Source: Pseudonocardia hierapolitana
GTDB lineage: Bacteria; Actinomycetota; Actinomycetes; Mycobacteriales; Pseudonocardiaceae
Assembly: GCF_007994075.1 (NCBI RefSeq)
Contig: NZ_VIWU01000001.1
Span: forward strand, 5,580,001 to 5,644,000
Reading direction: 5' to 3'
Length of the DNA: 64,000 nt
In this document: positions 41,077 to 49,158 of the stretch, one piece after another
How positions within the stretch are numbered: position 1 is the stretch's first letter
Layout: each line of letters begins with the position of its first letter
Made by a program: the position numbers and the translations under genes
The notes under the pieces: generated by a model
Database searches by the model: none
The model's input: only the letters and a program-made list of their open reading frames with translations
Told to the model about the DNA's origin: nothing

Positions 41077-41543
41077 TGTCCGACGTCGACGACAGGCTGA
41101 AGGCCGCCGGCATCGAGCTGCCCACCAAGGTGGCGCGCGGTGCCGGACTCGTGCCGTGCGTGCAGCACGGCGACCTGCTGTTCGTCTCCGGCCACGGACC
41201 GGCCGACAACGACGGGAACCTGCTCTACAAGGGCCGGGTCGGGGCGGAGGTCAGCCTCGAGGAGGCCTACGACGCCGCCCGCGCCACCGGCGTGCAGCTG
41301 CTGCGCAGCATCCGCGACCACCTCGGCGACCTCGACCGCGTGGACCGCATCGTCAAGGCGCTCGCGTTCGTCAACAGCGCCGACGACTTCCACGACCAGC
41401 CCGCCGTGGTGCACGGCTTCTCGGACCTGATGGTGGAGATCTTCGGCGAGCGCGGCCGGCACGCCCGATCGGCCATCGGCACGTCCAACCTGCCGCTGAA
41501 CCAGCCGGTGGAGATCGAGCTGATCGTGGCCGTGCGGAGCTGA
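41076..41543 (+). CDS. RidA/YjgF-family protein
   Basis: A 155-residue RidA-type protein. The key Arg of the active-site pocket is kept (Arg131 in HARSAIGTSNLP) with Glu147 after it, so enamine/imine hydrolysis is plausible. It belongs to the longer YjgF subgroup and has an extended N terminus. GTG 41076 shares its first base with the TAG stop of the SelA-like gene. RidA proteins hydrolyse reactive enamines made by PLP-dependent lyases, which fits its position directly after the SelA-like enzyme. It is the last gene of the operon; no clear terminator hairpin follows. Confidence 0.88.
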   Translation: MSDVDDRLKAAGIELPTKVARGAGLVPCVQHGDLLFVSGHGPADNDGNLLYKGRVGAEVSLEEAYDAARATGVQLLRSIRDHLGDLDRVDRIVKALAFVNSADDFHDQPAVVHGFSDLMVEIFGERGRHARSAIGTSNLPLNQPVEIELIVAVRS

Positions 41544-41559
41544 GACGTCGCCGCTCTCG

Positions 41560-42117
41560 TCAGAAGGTCAGGCCCTTGGTGGTGAAGAACCACACCGACG
41601 CGGTGAGCCAGAGCCCGGTCAGCGCGCTGAAGGTGAGGCCACCGATCACGGGAAGGGACCAGCCGGGCAGGTTGGGCCGGCTGAGCAGGAGCATCTTCGT
41701 GACGAAGGCCCCGTAGAAGAAGCAGCCGAGCAGCGAGTGCACGAGCGTGCGTGGCGAGGACCAGTCGAAGCCCAGCGCGTAGAGGCAGTGCACCGCGACC
41801 GGCACGGTGGCGAGCACCGCCAGCCGGCCCGACCAGCGGTGCAGCCCGCCGATCCACGGCGGCGCGGCGACGCCGGGGACCTTGCCCCACATGACCAGCG
41901 CGGAACCGAGCTGGACCAGCGCGAGGACGAACGCGACCGTCGCCAGCCAGGACTTCACCGCGCCCGGGCTGGAGAAGCCGGCCACGTTGACGGAGAAGAG
42001 GGCGGGTTCGTGGAGACGGCCGTAGACCCCCAGCGCCACGGCGACCAGGACCCCGATCGCCACCGGGACGACCACGACCGCGGTGGCGCGGGCGGCGGGT
42101 GGCGAGCTGTGCGTCAT
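41560..42117 (-). CDS. Four- to five-helix membrane protein with conserved-looking His residues (DUF6529-like)
   Basis: A 185-residue membrane protein. Helices include VVVVPVAIGVLVAVALGVYG, AFVLALVQLGSALVMW, LAVLATVPVAVHCLYALGF and LLGCFFYGAFVTKMLLL. His residues in GGLHRWSGR and AVHCLYAL and in LVHSLLG lie at helix ends, as in cytochrome b561-type haem proteins; haem binding is a guess. It resembles actinobacterial DUF6529 proteins, from memory. ATG 42117 overlaps the stop of the anti-sigma gene, so it belongs to the same regulon. It may be the electron-transfer or signal component linked to the sigma system. Confidence 0.72.
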   Translation of the reverse strand: MTHSSPPAARATAVVVVPVAIGVLVAVALGVYGRLHEPALFSVNVAGFSSPGAVKSWLATVAFVLALVQLGSALVMWGKVPGVAAPPWIGGLHRWSGRLAVLATVPVAVHCLYALGFDWSSPRTLVHSLLGCFFYGAFVTKMLLLSRPNLPGWSLPVIGGLTFSALTGLWLTASVWFFTTKGLTF

Positions 42118-42974
42118 TCCGTCCTCCCGGTCACGAGTTCGACGTCGACCGGCACGCCGTCGAGTGACGCGATCCGGGCCGTCGGGTCGAGCGGTGGCGC
42201 CGGGGCCACCCCGTTCGCGTCGCTGACGATGCCGGTGACGGTGCCGTCGGGGAGCACGTTCCAGCCGATCCGCTTCTGCACCCCCTCGACCGAGACCCGG
42301 CCCCGGTACGCGCCGGCGGGCGGGGTGGCGAGCGCCGCGGAGTACGGCCATTTCTTGCCCTTCGCGGCCGCCTCGCCGAACACCGCGCCGTCGCTCAGCT
42401 CACCGCTGACGGTGGCGCCGTCGGACCCCTGGAGCGAGAGCGTCGACCCCTCGACCGTGCCCTCGAGCCAGGCCTCGATCTTCTTGCCGTCGCACAGGTA
42501 GGCCACGGCGCTTCCGTCCTTCATCGCGATCGCGATGGTGGCCTCGTTCCCGGCGGTCCGGCCTGCGTAGGCGACCTCGGACCGGACCGCCGGCGTGGTC
42601 GGGGGCGCATCGGTGGGAGCCGGTGCCACGGTGGGCGCCGCGGCCGGCGCAGGAGGGGGCGCCGGCTCCCCGGAGGTGTTGACGCCCAGCAGCGCGCCGG
42701 CGAGGCCGGCCATGGCGAGCAGGGTCAGCAGCGGCCCTCGACGGCCTTTCATCGGCACTCCCTCGGATGGGCTCCCCCCAGGATTCGGAGCGGCGTCGCC
42801 GCCGTTACCCAGCACGGTGGCGAGCGACAGTGCGGACGCGTACTCGCTCCGGCAGGCGCTGCAGCAGGTCCGGTGCCGGCGGAACGCCCGGGCTCGCGCC
42901 GGCGGGGCGGTGCCGATCACGACGTCGACGACGGTGTCCTGCCACGTCCGGCATGCCACGGGGCGGCCGCTCAT
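42114..42974 (-). CDS. Zinc-type anti-sigma factor with membrane anchor and Pro/Ala-rich linker
   Basis: A 286-residue protein starting at ATG 42974. The N-terminal domain has HRTCCSAC, an H-x3-C-x2-C zinc motif (His34, Cys38, Cys41) of anti-sigma factors, with Cys8 as a possible fourth ligand. A single helix at about 82-98 (LLTLLAMAGLAGALLGV) crosses the membrane. A Pro/Ala-rich linker and an extracellular beta-rich domain (about 135-286; TIAIAMKDGSAVAYLCDG, GAYRGRVSVEG) follow. It is divergent from an ECF sigma gene 153 bases away, the natural partner. A start at ATG 42752 would remove the zinc domain and make a secreted-type protein; the divergent sigma gene supports the longer form. Confidence 0.75.
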   Translation of the reverse strand: MSGRPVACRTWQDTVVDVVIGTAPPARARAFRRHRTCCSACRSEYASALSLATVLGNGGDAAPNPGGSPSEGVPMKGRRGPLLTLLAMAGLAGALLGVNTSGEPAPPPAPAAAPTVAPAPTDAPPTTPAVRSEVAYAGRTAGNEATIAIAMKDGSAVAYLCDGKKIEAWLEGTVEGSTLSLQGSDGATVSGELSDGAVFGEAAAKGKKWPYSAALATPPAGAYRGRVSVEGVQKRIGWNVLPDGTVTGIVSDANGVAPAPPLDPTARIASLDGVPVDVELVTGRTE

Positions 42975-42976
42975 GG

Positions 42977-42988
42977 CACGTATACGTG
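42977..42988. promoter_or_regulatory. 12-bp palindrome directly upstream of the anti-sigma start
   Basis: CACGTATACGTG is a perfect palindrome two bases before the ATG of the anti-sigma gene. It occupies the place of a ribosome-binding site, so the transcript may be leaderless or the start poorly translated. It may be an operator. Confidence 0.4.
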
Positions 42989-43127
42989 GCCGGCCGTTCG
43001 AGAGTTCGAGTGTGTGCGCGAGTACGCGGCGAGTGTCGGCTCGCTGACAGACCGGACCGGTCCCCGAAGGCGAGAGTTGCGGCGCCCCCGAGCGACGCAC
43101 CCGTCCCTCGACCTAGGACCGCCGACC

Positions 43128-43763
43128 ATGCCGACACTCGAACTCAACGCCCCCACCAGCAACTCCTGCGCCCCGTCCTGTGCCCGCCTGTGCACGGAGG
43201 ACGGGTTCGCCCAGGCGCACGCCGCGCTCGCCGGCGAGCTCACCGGATACTGCCGCAAGGCGCTCGCCGACCACGGGCTCGCGGAGGAGATCACCCAGGA
43301 CGTGTTCCTGCGGGCGTGGCGCCACTGCTCCGACTTCCGGGCCCCGGACGGGGAGGTGCGCGACCGCGTCGCCCGCCTGCGCACGTGGCTCTTCGCGATC
43401 GCCCGCAACGCCGTCATCGACGCCGTTCGTGGCCGCGGCCGCCGTCCGGCGCTGTACGCGGAGGCCGACCAGGCAGGGCAGGTCGCCGACCCGTCCGACA
43501 CGTTCGCCCGCTACGACACCGCCGAGCAGGTGTACCGGGGGCTCGCCGGGCTGACTCCCGACGGTCGCGCCGTCCTGACCGCGATCTTCATCGAGGAGCT
43601 GACCTACGAGCAGGCCGCAGCCCGGCTGGGCATCCCGCTCGGCACGGCGAAGAGCCGCGTCTACTACGCGCTGCGCGCGTTGCGCGCGCAGCTCGACGGC
43701 GAGCCTGCCCGCAGGAGCCCTGTCCGCACGCCGCACCCACGCCGAAACACCACCATGCACTGA
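43128..43763 (+). CDS. ECF-type RNA polymerase sigma factor
   Basis: A 211-residue ECF sigma factor. Region 2 is about 30-105 (HGLAEEITQDVFLRAWRHC, then RLRTWLFAIARNAVIDAVRGR) and region 4 about 140-190 (LTPDGRAVLTAIFIEELTYEQA, then LGIPLGTAKSRVYYALRALR). The N-terminal extension has NSCAPSCARLC, with three Cys residues that could sense redox or bind zinc. The likely anti-sigma is encoded divergently. Its own regulon is unknown; autoregulation would be expected. ATG 43128 has a weak ribosome-binding site. Confidence 0.9.
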   Translation: MPTLELNAPTSNSCAPSCARLCTEDGFAQAHAALAGELTGYCRKALADHGLAEEITQDVFLRAWRHCSDFRAPDGEVRDRVARLRTWLFAIARNAVIDAVRGRGRRPALYAEADQAGQVADPSDTFARYDTAEQVYRGLAGLTPDGRAVLTAIFIEELTYEQAAARLGIPLGTAKSRVYYALRALRAQLDGEPARRSPVRTPHPRRNTTMH

Positions 43764-43826
43764 GCAGCGGATAGCCGCCCCGTGCGCCGCGTCCTATCGT
43801 CGGACCACGCGCATGGGGGGACACGC

Positions 43827-44489
43827 ATGACTCGAGCCCATCCGTCGTTGCTCCAAGGTCTGGACGAGGCCGCCCGAGAACGTCTGATCGCCACGAGCCG
43901 CCCACGCCGCTTCCGTGCGCGCGAGATCGTCTGCCACGAGGGGGACCCCGGGGACACGTTCCACATCGTGATGTCCGGCCGCTTGGCGGTGCACGTCACC
44001 ACGCCGCTGGGGCACAGTGCCACCCTCGCACTGCTCGGCCCCGGCGACACGTTCGGCGAGCTCGCCCTGCTCGACCCGGCGTCCCTGCGAACCGCCACGG
44101 TCGTCGCGCTGGAGGAGGCGCACACGCTGAGCCTGACCCGCGCCCAGCTCGACGAGCTGCGCCGCCACCACCCGCACATCGACCGGTTCCTCACCGAGAC
44201 GCTCGCGGGCCACGTCCGGAGGTTGTCGTCGATGGTGCTCGAGGCGCTCTACCTGCCGGTGGACGCCCGGGTGGCCCGCCAGCTCGCCCGGCTGGCCGGT
44301 CTGTACCCGGGCGCGACGGGCAGCGCGGAGATCCGCCTCACCCAGGACGACCTCGCCGGCATGGCCGGCACCACGCGGGCCACCACCAACAAGGTGCTCC
44401 AGGAGCTCGCCGCGCAGGGCGTGCTGAGCCTGAGCAGGGGCCGGATCGTGGTGCGGGATCGGCTCGCACTGGATCGGGCCGGGCGGTGA
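43827..44489 (+). CDS. Crp/Fnr-family transcriptional regulator
   Basis: A 220-residue regulator. The cyclic-nucleotide-binding-type beta barrel is about 15-125 (FRAREIVCHEGDPGDTFHIVMSG in parts, LLGPGDTFGELALLDPASLRTATV), where GELALLDPASLRTAT is the phosphate-binding cassette of cNMP binders. The helix-turn-helix is at about 170-200 (LTQDDLAGMAGTTRATTNKVL). ATG 43827 follows a GGGGGG tract. Its stop overlaps a membrane nucleotide-cyclase gene, suggesting that the cyclase makes the signal that this protein binds. Confidence 0.92.
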   Translation: MTRAHPSLLQGLDEAARERLIATSRPRRFRAREIVCHEGDPGDTFHIVMSGRLAVHVTTPLGHSATLALLGPGDTFGELALLDPASLRTATVVALEEAHTLSLTRAQLDELRRHHPHIDRFLTETLAGHVRRLSSMVLEALYLPVDARVARQLARLAGLYPGATGSAEIRLTQDDLAGMAGTTRATTNKVLQELAAQGVLSLSRGRIVVRDRLALDRAGR

Positions 44490-46561
44490 CGACGCCCGCG
44501 GCGCCACCCGTCGCCACCGCGCGGCTGATCACCTGGCTCGCGCCGGTTGCCGTACCGCTGCTGGGGCTGGTGGTGCTGCTGGCCCGCCCCGAGCTGGACG
44601 CGCACTACGAGCACCACGGCGTGCACTTCTGGCTCGTGCTCGGCACCGCGGCCGTGTGCTTCGCGCTCGCCGTGGTGATGATGCGCGCGGTGCGCAGGCG
44701 CAGGGACGCGCGCCTGTTCCTCGTCTCGCTGGTGTTCCAGGTCAACGCCGGATTCCTCGCGGTGCACGCGCTCGCCACGCCGGGCCTGATCCTCCAGGCC
44801 CGCAACGCCGGGTTCGTGGCGTCCACGCCGTTCGGCCTCCTGCTCGGGTCGGTGGCCGCGCTCGCGTCGGCGGCGCAGCTGCGCACGGCCGCGGCGGAGC
44901 GGTTGATGCGCTGGCAATGGCTGCTCGCCGCGTTGCCGTGGGTGCTCCTGATCGGCTGGTCGGTACTGGCGTTCGGCCGGCTGCCCCCGCTGGACGTCTC
45001 ACCGGACGTCATCGAGACGCACTGGGTGGCGGCGCTGGCCGCCTCGGCCGGGACCGTGTTCTACCTGGCCGCCGCAGCGCGGTACCTGCTGCTGTACCGG
45101 CGCCGCCCGAGCGTCCTGCTGCTCAGCGTGCTCACCGCGTTCGTGCTGCTCGGCGAGGCGATGCTCGCCGTGGCGCTCTCCCGCAGCTGGCGGCTGACCT
45201 GGTGGGAGTGGCACGTGCTCATGGTCGCCGCGTTCGTGTTGATCGCGGTGAGCGTGCACGCCCAGTTCCGCAGGGAAGGGTCGGCCCTCGGCCTCTTCGA
45301 CAGCATGACCCTGCAGCAGACGATCACGGCGCTGCAGCGGGAGTACTCGCGGGCGCTCGAGGAGATGGTCGACGCGCTGCGCAGGCGCGCCGACGGCGAG
45401 CCCGGCGACTCCCGTGCCGTGATCGGCGCCGAGGTCGCGCACAGGTTCGGGCTCACCGAACGGCAGCTGGCGGTGCTGCAGGAGAGCGCCGAGGCGCTGG
45501 GCCGCGAGCGGGAGCAGACGCGCAAGCTGGGCGGGCTGGTCACCATCGGCGAGCGGGCGAGCGTGATCCGGGGCGAGCTCCAGCTCATGGACGAGGTCCT
45601 GGCCGTGGCGGCGGCGGCGTTCCGGCGCGACCGGCTGCGCTTCGGGCTCGTCCGGGACGGCGCCGTCGCGTTCACCGACCGGGCACCCGCACGCGACGCG
45701 GCCACCCTCACCGTGCTGTCCACGCTGCGGCCCACCGTCTCACCCGACGGCTCGACGTTCGCCCTGCCGATCGCGGTGAAGCGGAAGGCCGCGGGCGTGC
45801 TGGAGGCCCACCGCCCCGCCGGCGGGTTCTCCGAGGCGGAGCGGGCCGTGCTCACGTCGCTGGCCAGCCAGTTCTCGGTCACGCTCGAGAACGCCCGGCT
45901 GTACGCGCAGCTCGACGGCCTCTTCCGCTCCTACATCTCCCCTGCGGTGGCCACGGCGCTCGTCGCCGACCCCGACCAGGCAGGCCTCGGCGGCCGGGTG
46001 GTGGAGGTCAGCGTGCTCATGGCCGACCTGCGCGGGTTCACCCCGTTCTCCGAGCGGAGCACGCCCGAGGCGGTGGTCGGGATGCTCAACACCTACTACG
46101 GCGCGATCGTCCCGGTGATCCTCGGGAACGGCGGCACCGTGGTGCAGTTCGTCGGCGACGCCGTCATGGCGATCTTCAACGCGCCGACCCGCCAGCCCGA
46201 CCACGCGCTGCGCGCCGCACGCGCCGGCCTGGGACTGCACCGCGCGGTGGAGGCCGCGGCAGCGGGGCGCGACGACTGGCCGCGGTTCCGGGTGGGGATC
46301 AACACCGGGCCGGCCCTCGTCGGCAACATCGGCGCGGCCCAGATGCGCAACTACACCGCGATCGGCGACACCACCAACCTCGCGGCCCGGCTGGAGGGGG
46401 TCGCCGAGCCGGGCACGGTCGTCGTCGCGGCGGCCACGGCGGCTCGGCTCGGCGACGCTGCCCGCATCTCCGAGCGGCGCGCCGTGCGGGTGGCGGGCAA
46501 GCGGGATCCGGTCGACTGCTTCGTGCTCGAGGAGATCCGCGAGCCGCGGCGCCTGGCCTGA
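44486..46561 (+). CDS. Membrane adenylate/guanylate cyclase with GAF-like domain
   Basis: A 691-residue signalling enzyme. Seven or eight membrane helices cover about 10-265, then a coiled region with a GAF-like domain (about 335-480, LTSLASQFSVTLENARLYAQL at its end), then a class III cyclase domain (about 505-650). Metal-binding Asp514 is in LMADLRGFTPF and Asp558 in QFVGDAVMAIF; the transition-state Asn/Arg region TTNLAARLEG is present. It should make cAMP or cGMP. The GTG start overlaps the Crp-family gene, so synthesis and readout of the messenger are translationally coupled. The membrane and GAF parts may sense a lipid, gas or redox cue. It ends at a 16-bp tandem repeat. Confidence 0.92.
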   Translation: MTTPAAPPVATARLITWLAPVAVPLLGLVVLLARPELDAHYEHHGVHFWLVLGTAAVCFALAVVMMRAVRRRRDARLFLVSLVFQVNAGFLAVHALATPGLILQARNAGFVASTPFGLLLGSVAALASAAQLRTAAAERLMRWQWLLAALPWVLLIGWSVLAFGRLPPLDVSPDVIETHWVAALAASAGTVFYLAAAARYLLLYRRRPSVLLLSVLTAFVLLGEAMLAVALSRSWRLTWWEWHVLMVAAFVLIAVSVHAQFRREGSALGLFDSMTLQQTITALQREYSRALEEMVDALRRRADGEPGDSRAVIGAEVAHRFGLTERQLAVLQESAEALGREREQTRKLGGLVTIGERASVIRGELQLMDEVLAVAAAAFRRDRLRFGLVRDGAVAFTDRAPARDAATLTVLSTLRPTVSPDGSTFALPIAVKRKAAGVLEAHRPAGGFSEAERAVLTSLASQFSVTLENARLYAQLDGLFRSYISPAVATALVADPDQAGLGGRVVEVSVLMADLRGFTPFSERSTPEAVVGMLNTYYGAIVPVILGNGGTVVQFVGDAVMAIFNAPTRQPDHALRAARAGLGLHRAVEAAAAGRDDWPRFRVGINTGPALVGNIGAAQMRNYTAIGDTTNLAARLEGVAEPGTVVVAAATAARLGDAARISERRAVRVAGKRDPVDCFVLEEIREPRRLA

Positions 46562-46620
46562 CCCAGCCCTCGTCTGACCCAGCCCTCGTCTGACCCAGCC
46601 CTCGTCTGACTCAGCCCTCG
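46559..46620. repeat. 16-bp tandem repeat spanning the stops of two convergent genes
   Basis: Three exact copies of TGACCCAGCCCTCGTC start at 46559, 46575 and 46591 and a partial fourth starts at 46607. The first copy's TGA is the cyclase stop. The last copy's TCA is the stop of the Hsp70-like gene on the other strand. The array therefore fills the space between the two stops. Confidence 0.9.
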
Positions 46621-48314
46621 GTGGCCGGTGGGGCCGTCTCCCCGTTCTCCACCTCGTCGGCCGGGGGATCCGCGGCGACGGGCGGGGCCTCGTCACCGTC
46701 GCCGCCACCGTCACCGGCGCCGTCACCGTCGGCGGCACGGTCGCCGGCACCTTCGCGATCGCCGTCGTCGGGCGGGGCGGTCGTCCCCTCCGGCTGGAGC
46801 GCCTCCTCCTCCGGGGGAGCGGTCGTCGTGGTCGCGGCGGCCGGTGTCGGCGCTACCGTCGTCCGCCGCACCTCCTGCGGTGGCTGCTCCCGCGGTTGGG
46901 GACGCGCGGCGGGCGGTGCCGCGGTGGGCGGGGCGACGGCCGGCGGGGCCGGCCTCGGCGCGCCGGGCGACGTGCTCGCCGGCGTGGACGCCACCGCGGT
47001 CGAGCCCACGGGGGTGACCGGCTGGTTCTGGGCGACGTAGGCGAACAGGCTCCCCCCGATCACCAGCGCGAGCACACCCGAGGCGGCCGCGCCGAGCACG
47101 ACCGGCAACCTTCCCCTGGGCCGCGCGGCATCGGGCTCGCGGAACGGACGGACCCCGACCGGTGGGGGGACGAGCGCCGGAGATTCGGCTGGCAACACGT
47201 CGTCCGCGGTTGTCGTCACCGTGGTCGACGGCTCGCTGGCGGGGTTCGCGTCGCGGGCGGCGAGGGCGGTACCGAGGGCGATCACGCCCTTCGGGTCGAT
47301 GCCCGCCGCGGTGGGCAGGCCCAGCTCGCGCTCCACGAGCGTGCGCACGAGCGGGATCCGCGACGATCCGCCTGCGAGCACGACCGTCGGGACGACACCG
47401 CCGGGGAGGCCGGCAGAGGTGACCGCGCGGCCGAGCGCGGCCACCGTCTCCTCGACGGCGGGCCGGATCATCTCCTCGAACCGGGCGCGGTCCAGCCGGA
47501 CCAGCCGGTGCACACCCGGGAGCGCCACCGTGATGGTCGCCTCGGTGTCCTGGGACAGCGCCTCCTTCGCCGCGATGCACTCCCGCCGCAGCCCGGCCAC
47601 CGCGGCGAGCACCATGCCGTCGGCCGGGTCGAGGCCGTCCCACTCGTCGCCGAGCTCGGCCTGCACGTGCTCGAACACGGCCTCGTCGAAGTCGAGGCCG
47701 CCCAACCGGTCGATCCCCTCGGCGCGACCGAGCAGCTCGACCCCACCGGCGCGGTCGGCGGTGCGCAGGACCGCGGCGTCGAAGGTGCCGCCGCCGAGGT
47801 CGTAGACGGCGATCACGCTGCCGGGCTCCACCCGCGCGACACTCGCGTACCCGATCGCGGCGGCCTGCGGCTCGGGCAGCAGGACCACGCCGGGCAGGCC
47901 GTGCCCGGCCAGCCCGTCGCGCAGCAACCCCAGCTTGTGCGGGCCCCACGCGGCGGGGTGGGTGAGGGCCACGCCGGCCGCCGGGCCGCCCTCCTGCGCC
48001 GCCACGCGATGCAGGAGATGGCCGACGAACCGGGCCGCGAGCGCCTCGGGCGCGACCGGTTCGCCGTTCACCACGATCGGCGTGCGATCGCCGATGCGCC
48101 GGGTGAACTCCTCCACCACGCGCGCGGGTTCGGCGGCCGCGTGGCGTTCGGCGATCTCCCCGATCCCGAACTCGCCGCCGTCACCGACGAAAGCCACGGT
48201 CGGGACGGCAGGCGCCCGCTCGCCCAGCTGCACCAGCTCCGCCGGGCCACCGGAACGGCACACGGCCACCGCCGTCCACGTCGTCCCGAGATCGACACCC
48301 ACCTGGTACGCCAT
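46611..48314 (-). CDS. Membrane-anchored Hsp70-like ATPase with Pro/Thr/acidic extracellular tail
   Basis: A 567-residue protein. Residues about 1-370 form an Hsp70/actin-type ATPase: GVDLGTTWTAVAV (phosphate 1), VYDLGGGTFDAAVL (phosphate 2), VVLAGGSSRIPLVRTLV (adenosine). There is no substrate-binding domain. Instead a membrane helix (about 400-422, VVLGAAASGVLALVIGGSLF) leads to a long low-complexity outside segment rich in Pro, Thr, Ala and then Asp/Glu/Gly. Such Hsp70-like proteins are membrane-associated ATPases in actinobacteria rather than general chaperones. The gene diverges from the iniBAC-like operon with a shared 239-base upstream region, so the two are probably functionally linked. 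ATG 48314 is clear. Confidence 0.88.
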   Translation of the reverse strand: MAYQVGVDLGTTWTAVAVCRSGGPAELVQLGERAPAVPTVAFVGDGGEFGIGEIAERHAAAEPARVVEEFTRRIGDRTPIVVNGEPVAPEALAARFVGHLLHRVAAQEGGPAAGVALTHPAAWGPHKLGLLRDGLAGHGLPGVVLLPEPQAAAIGYASVARVEPGSVIAVYDLGGGTFDAAVLRTADRAGGVELLGRAEGIDRLGGLDFDEAVFEHVQAELGDEWDGLDPADGMVLAAVAGLRRECIAAKEALSQDTEATITVALPGVHRLVRLDRARFEEMIRPAVEETVAALGRAVTSAGLPGGVVPTVVLAGGSSRIPLVRTLVERELGLPTAAGIDPKGVIALGTALAARDANPASEPSTTVTTTADDVLPAESPALVPPPVGVRPFREPDAARPRGRLPVVLGAAASGVLALVIGGSLFAYVAQNQPVTPVGSTAVASTPASTSPGAPRPAPPAVAPPTAAPPAARPQPREQPPQEVRRTTVAPTPAAATTTTAPPEEEALQPEGTTAPPDDGDREGAGDRAADGDGAGDGGGDGDEAPPVAADPPADEVENGETAPPATEG

Positions 48315-48553
48315 CACCCCTCCTCGCGTGGCCGGTCCCGCCATCCCCCTGCCTACGACGGCACGTCCGGCGGGGTTCAGCACCTGCGGCAGGTACCGGG
48401 CCAATCCCGGGGCGGTCCCGCACCGCACCCGGAAATCCCCTGGTCAAGGGGGCGAAGGACGGGGTTGCGACCGGATGGCGGGGCCTCGGCGCGGACCTAA
48501 CTTCAGTCGCAGCCGATGACGGCCGTGCCAGAACGAAACGTGGAGGAACCCGA
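48315..48553. promoter_or_regulatory. Divergent promoter region of the Hsp70-like gene and iniBAC-like operon
   Basis: These 239 bases contain no supported gene. They must hold the promoters of both directions. A strong GTGGAGGAA ribosome-binding site lies six bases before the ATG at 48554. I see no obvious palindrome. Confidence 0.5.
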
Positions 48554-49075
48554 ATGAGCAACCCGCTGAGCAACCTCGACAGCTTCATCAGCGAGCTCAC
48601 CGAGGACATCGACCAGACCATCGCCCAGGCCGCCCCGCAGAACCAGGAGCAGGCGCTGGTCGGGACGCAGGAGGTCGGGCCGCAGGTGTCCGAGCAGGTC
48701 CAGGCCACCGACACCGACACCAACACCATCGGCGGCGCGGGCGGCAACGCCTCCGCCGACGGTGGTGACGGTGGCGAGAGCTTCGCCATCGGTGGCTCGA
48801 CCGGTGACTTCAGGCAGGACGGCGAGGTCAACATCGCCTTCGACGGCAACGACGCCGGCGACGCCGCGAGCGTCGGAGGTGCCGGTGGCTTCGGTGGTGT
48901 CGCCGACGCGAGCGGCGGCGACGCCGATGCGGACGTCGAGGTCGAGGCCGAGCAGGAGAACAACCAGTCCAACAACCTCGACCAGGACCTCGAGGGCGAG
49001 CAGGACGCGGATGCCGACCTGGACGCCGACAACGAGGCCGACCAGGAGGAGGAGGTCGAGGAGATCGACGTCTGA
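48554..49075 (+). CDS. Acidic low-complexity protein heading the iniBAC-like operon
   Basis: A 173-residue protein. The N-terminal 50 residues (MSNPLSNLDSFISELTEDID...) are helical and amphipathic. The middle is Gly/Ala/Asp repeats (GGAGGNASADGGDGGESF, VGGAGGFGGVADASGGD), and the C-terminal 60 residues are almost all Asp, Glu, Gln and Asn. It has no signal peptide or helix anchor and would be strongly acidic. Its composition is reminiscent of Gly-rich IniB-type proteins. A strong ribosome-binding site precedes ATG 48554. The function is unknown; an intrinsically disordered cell-envelope or scaffold protein is possible. Confidence 0.8.
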   Translation: MSNPLSNLDSFISELTEDIDQTIAQAAPQNQEQALVGTQEVGPQVSEQVQATDTDTNTIGGAGGNASADGGDGGESFAIGGSTGDFRQDGEVNIAFDGNDAGDAASVGGAGGFGGVADASGGDADADVEVEAEQENNQSNNLDQDLEGEQDADADLDADNEADQEEEVEEIDV

Positions 49076-49158
49076 CGTCGCCTTCGACCACGAATCCGCA
49101 CCGGCCCCGCCCGCACCCGGGCGGGGCCGGTTCCCGTGCCACGAGGTAGGAGCCCGGC

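Noticed and set aside
42114-42752. Short secreted form of the protein starting at ATG 42752
   Set aside because: It would discard the H-x3-C-x2-C zinc motif that lies in frame upstream and is next to a divergent sigma gene; the longer form is preferred, though not proven.
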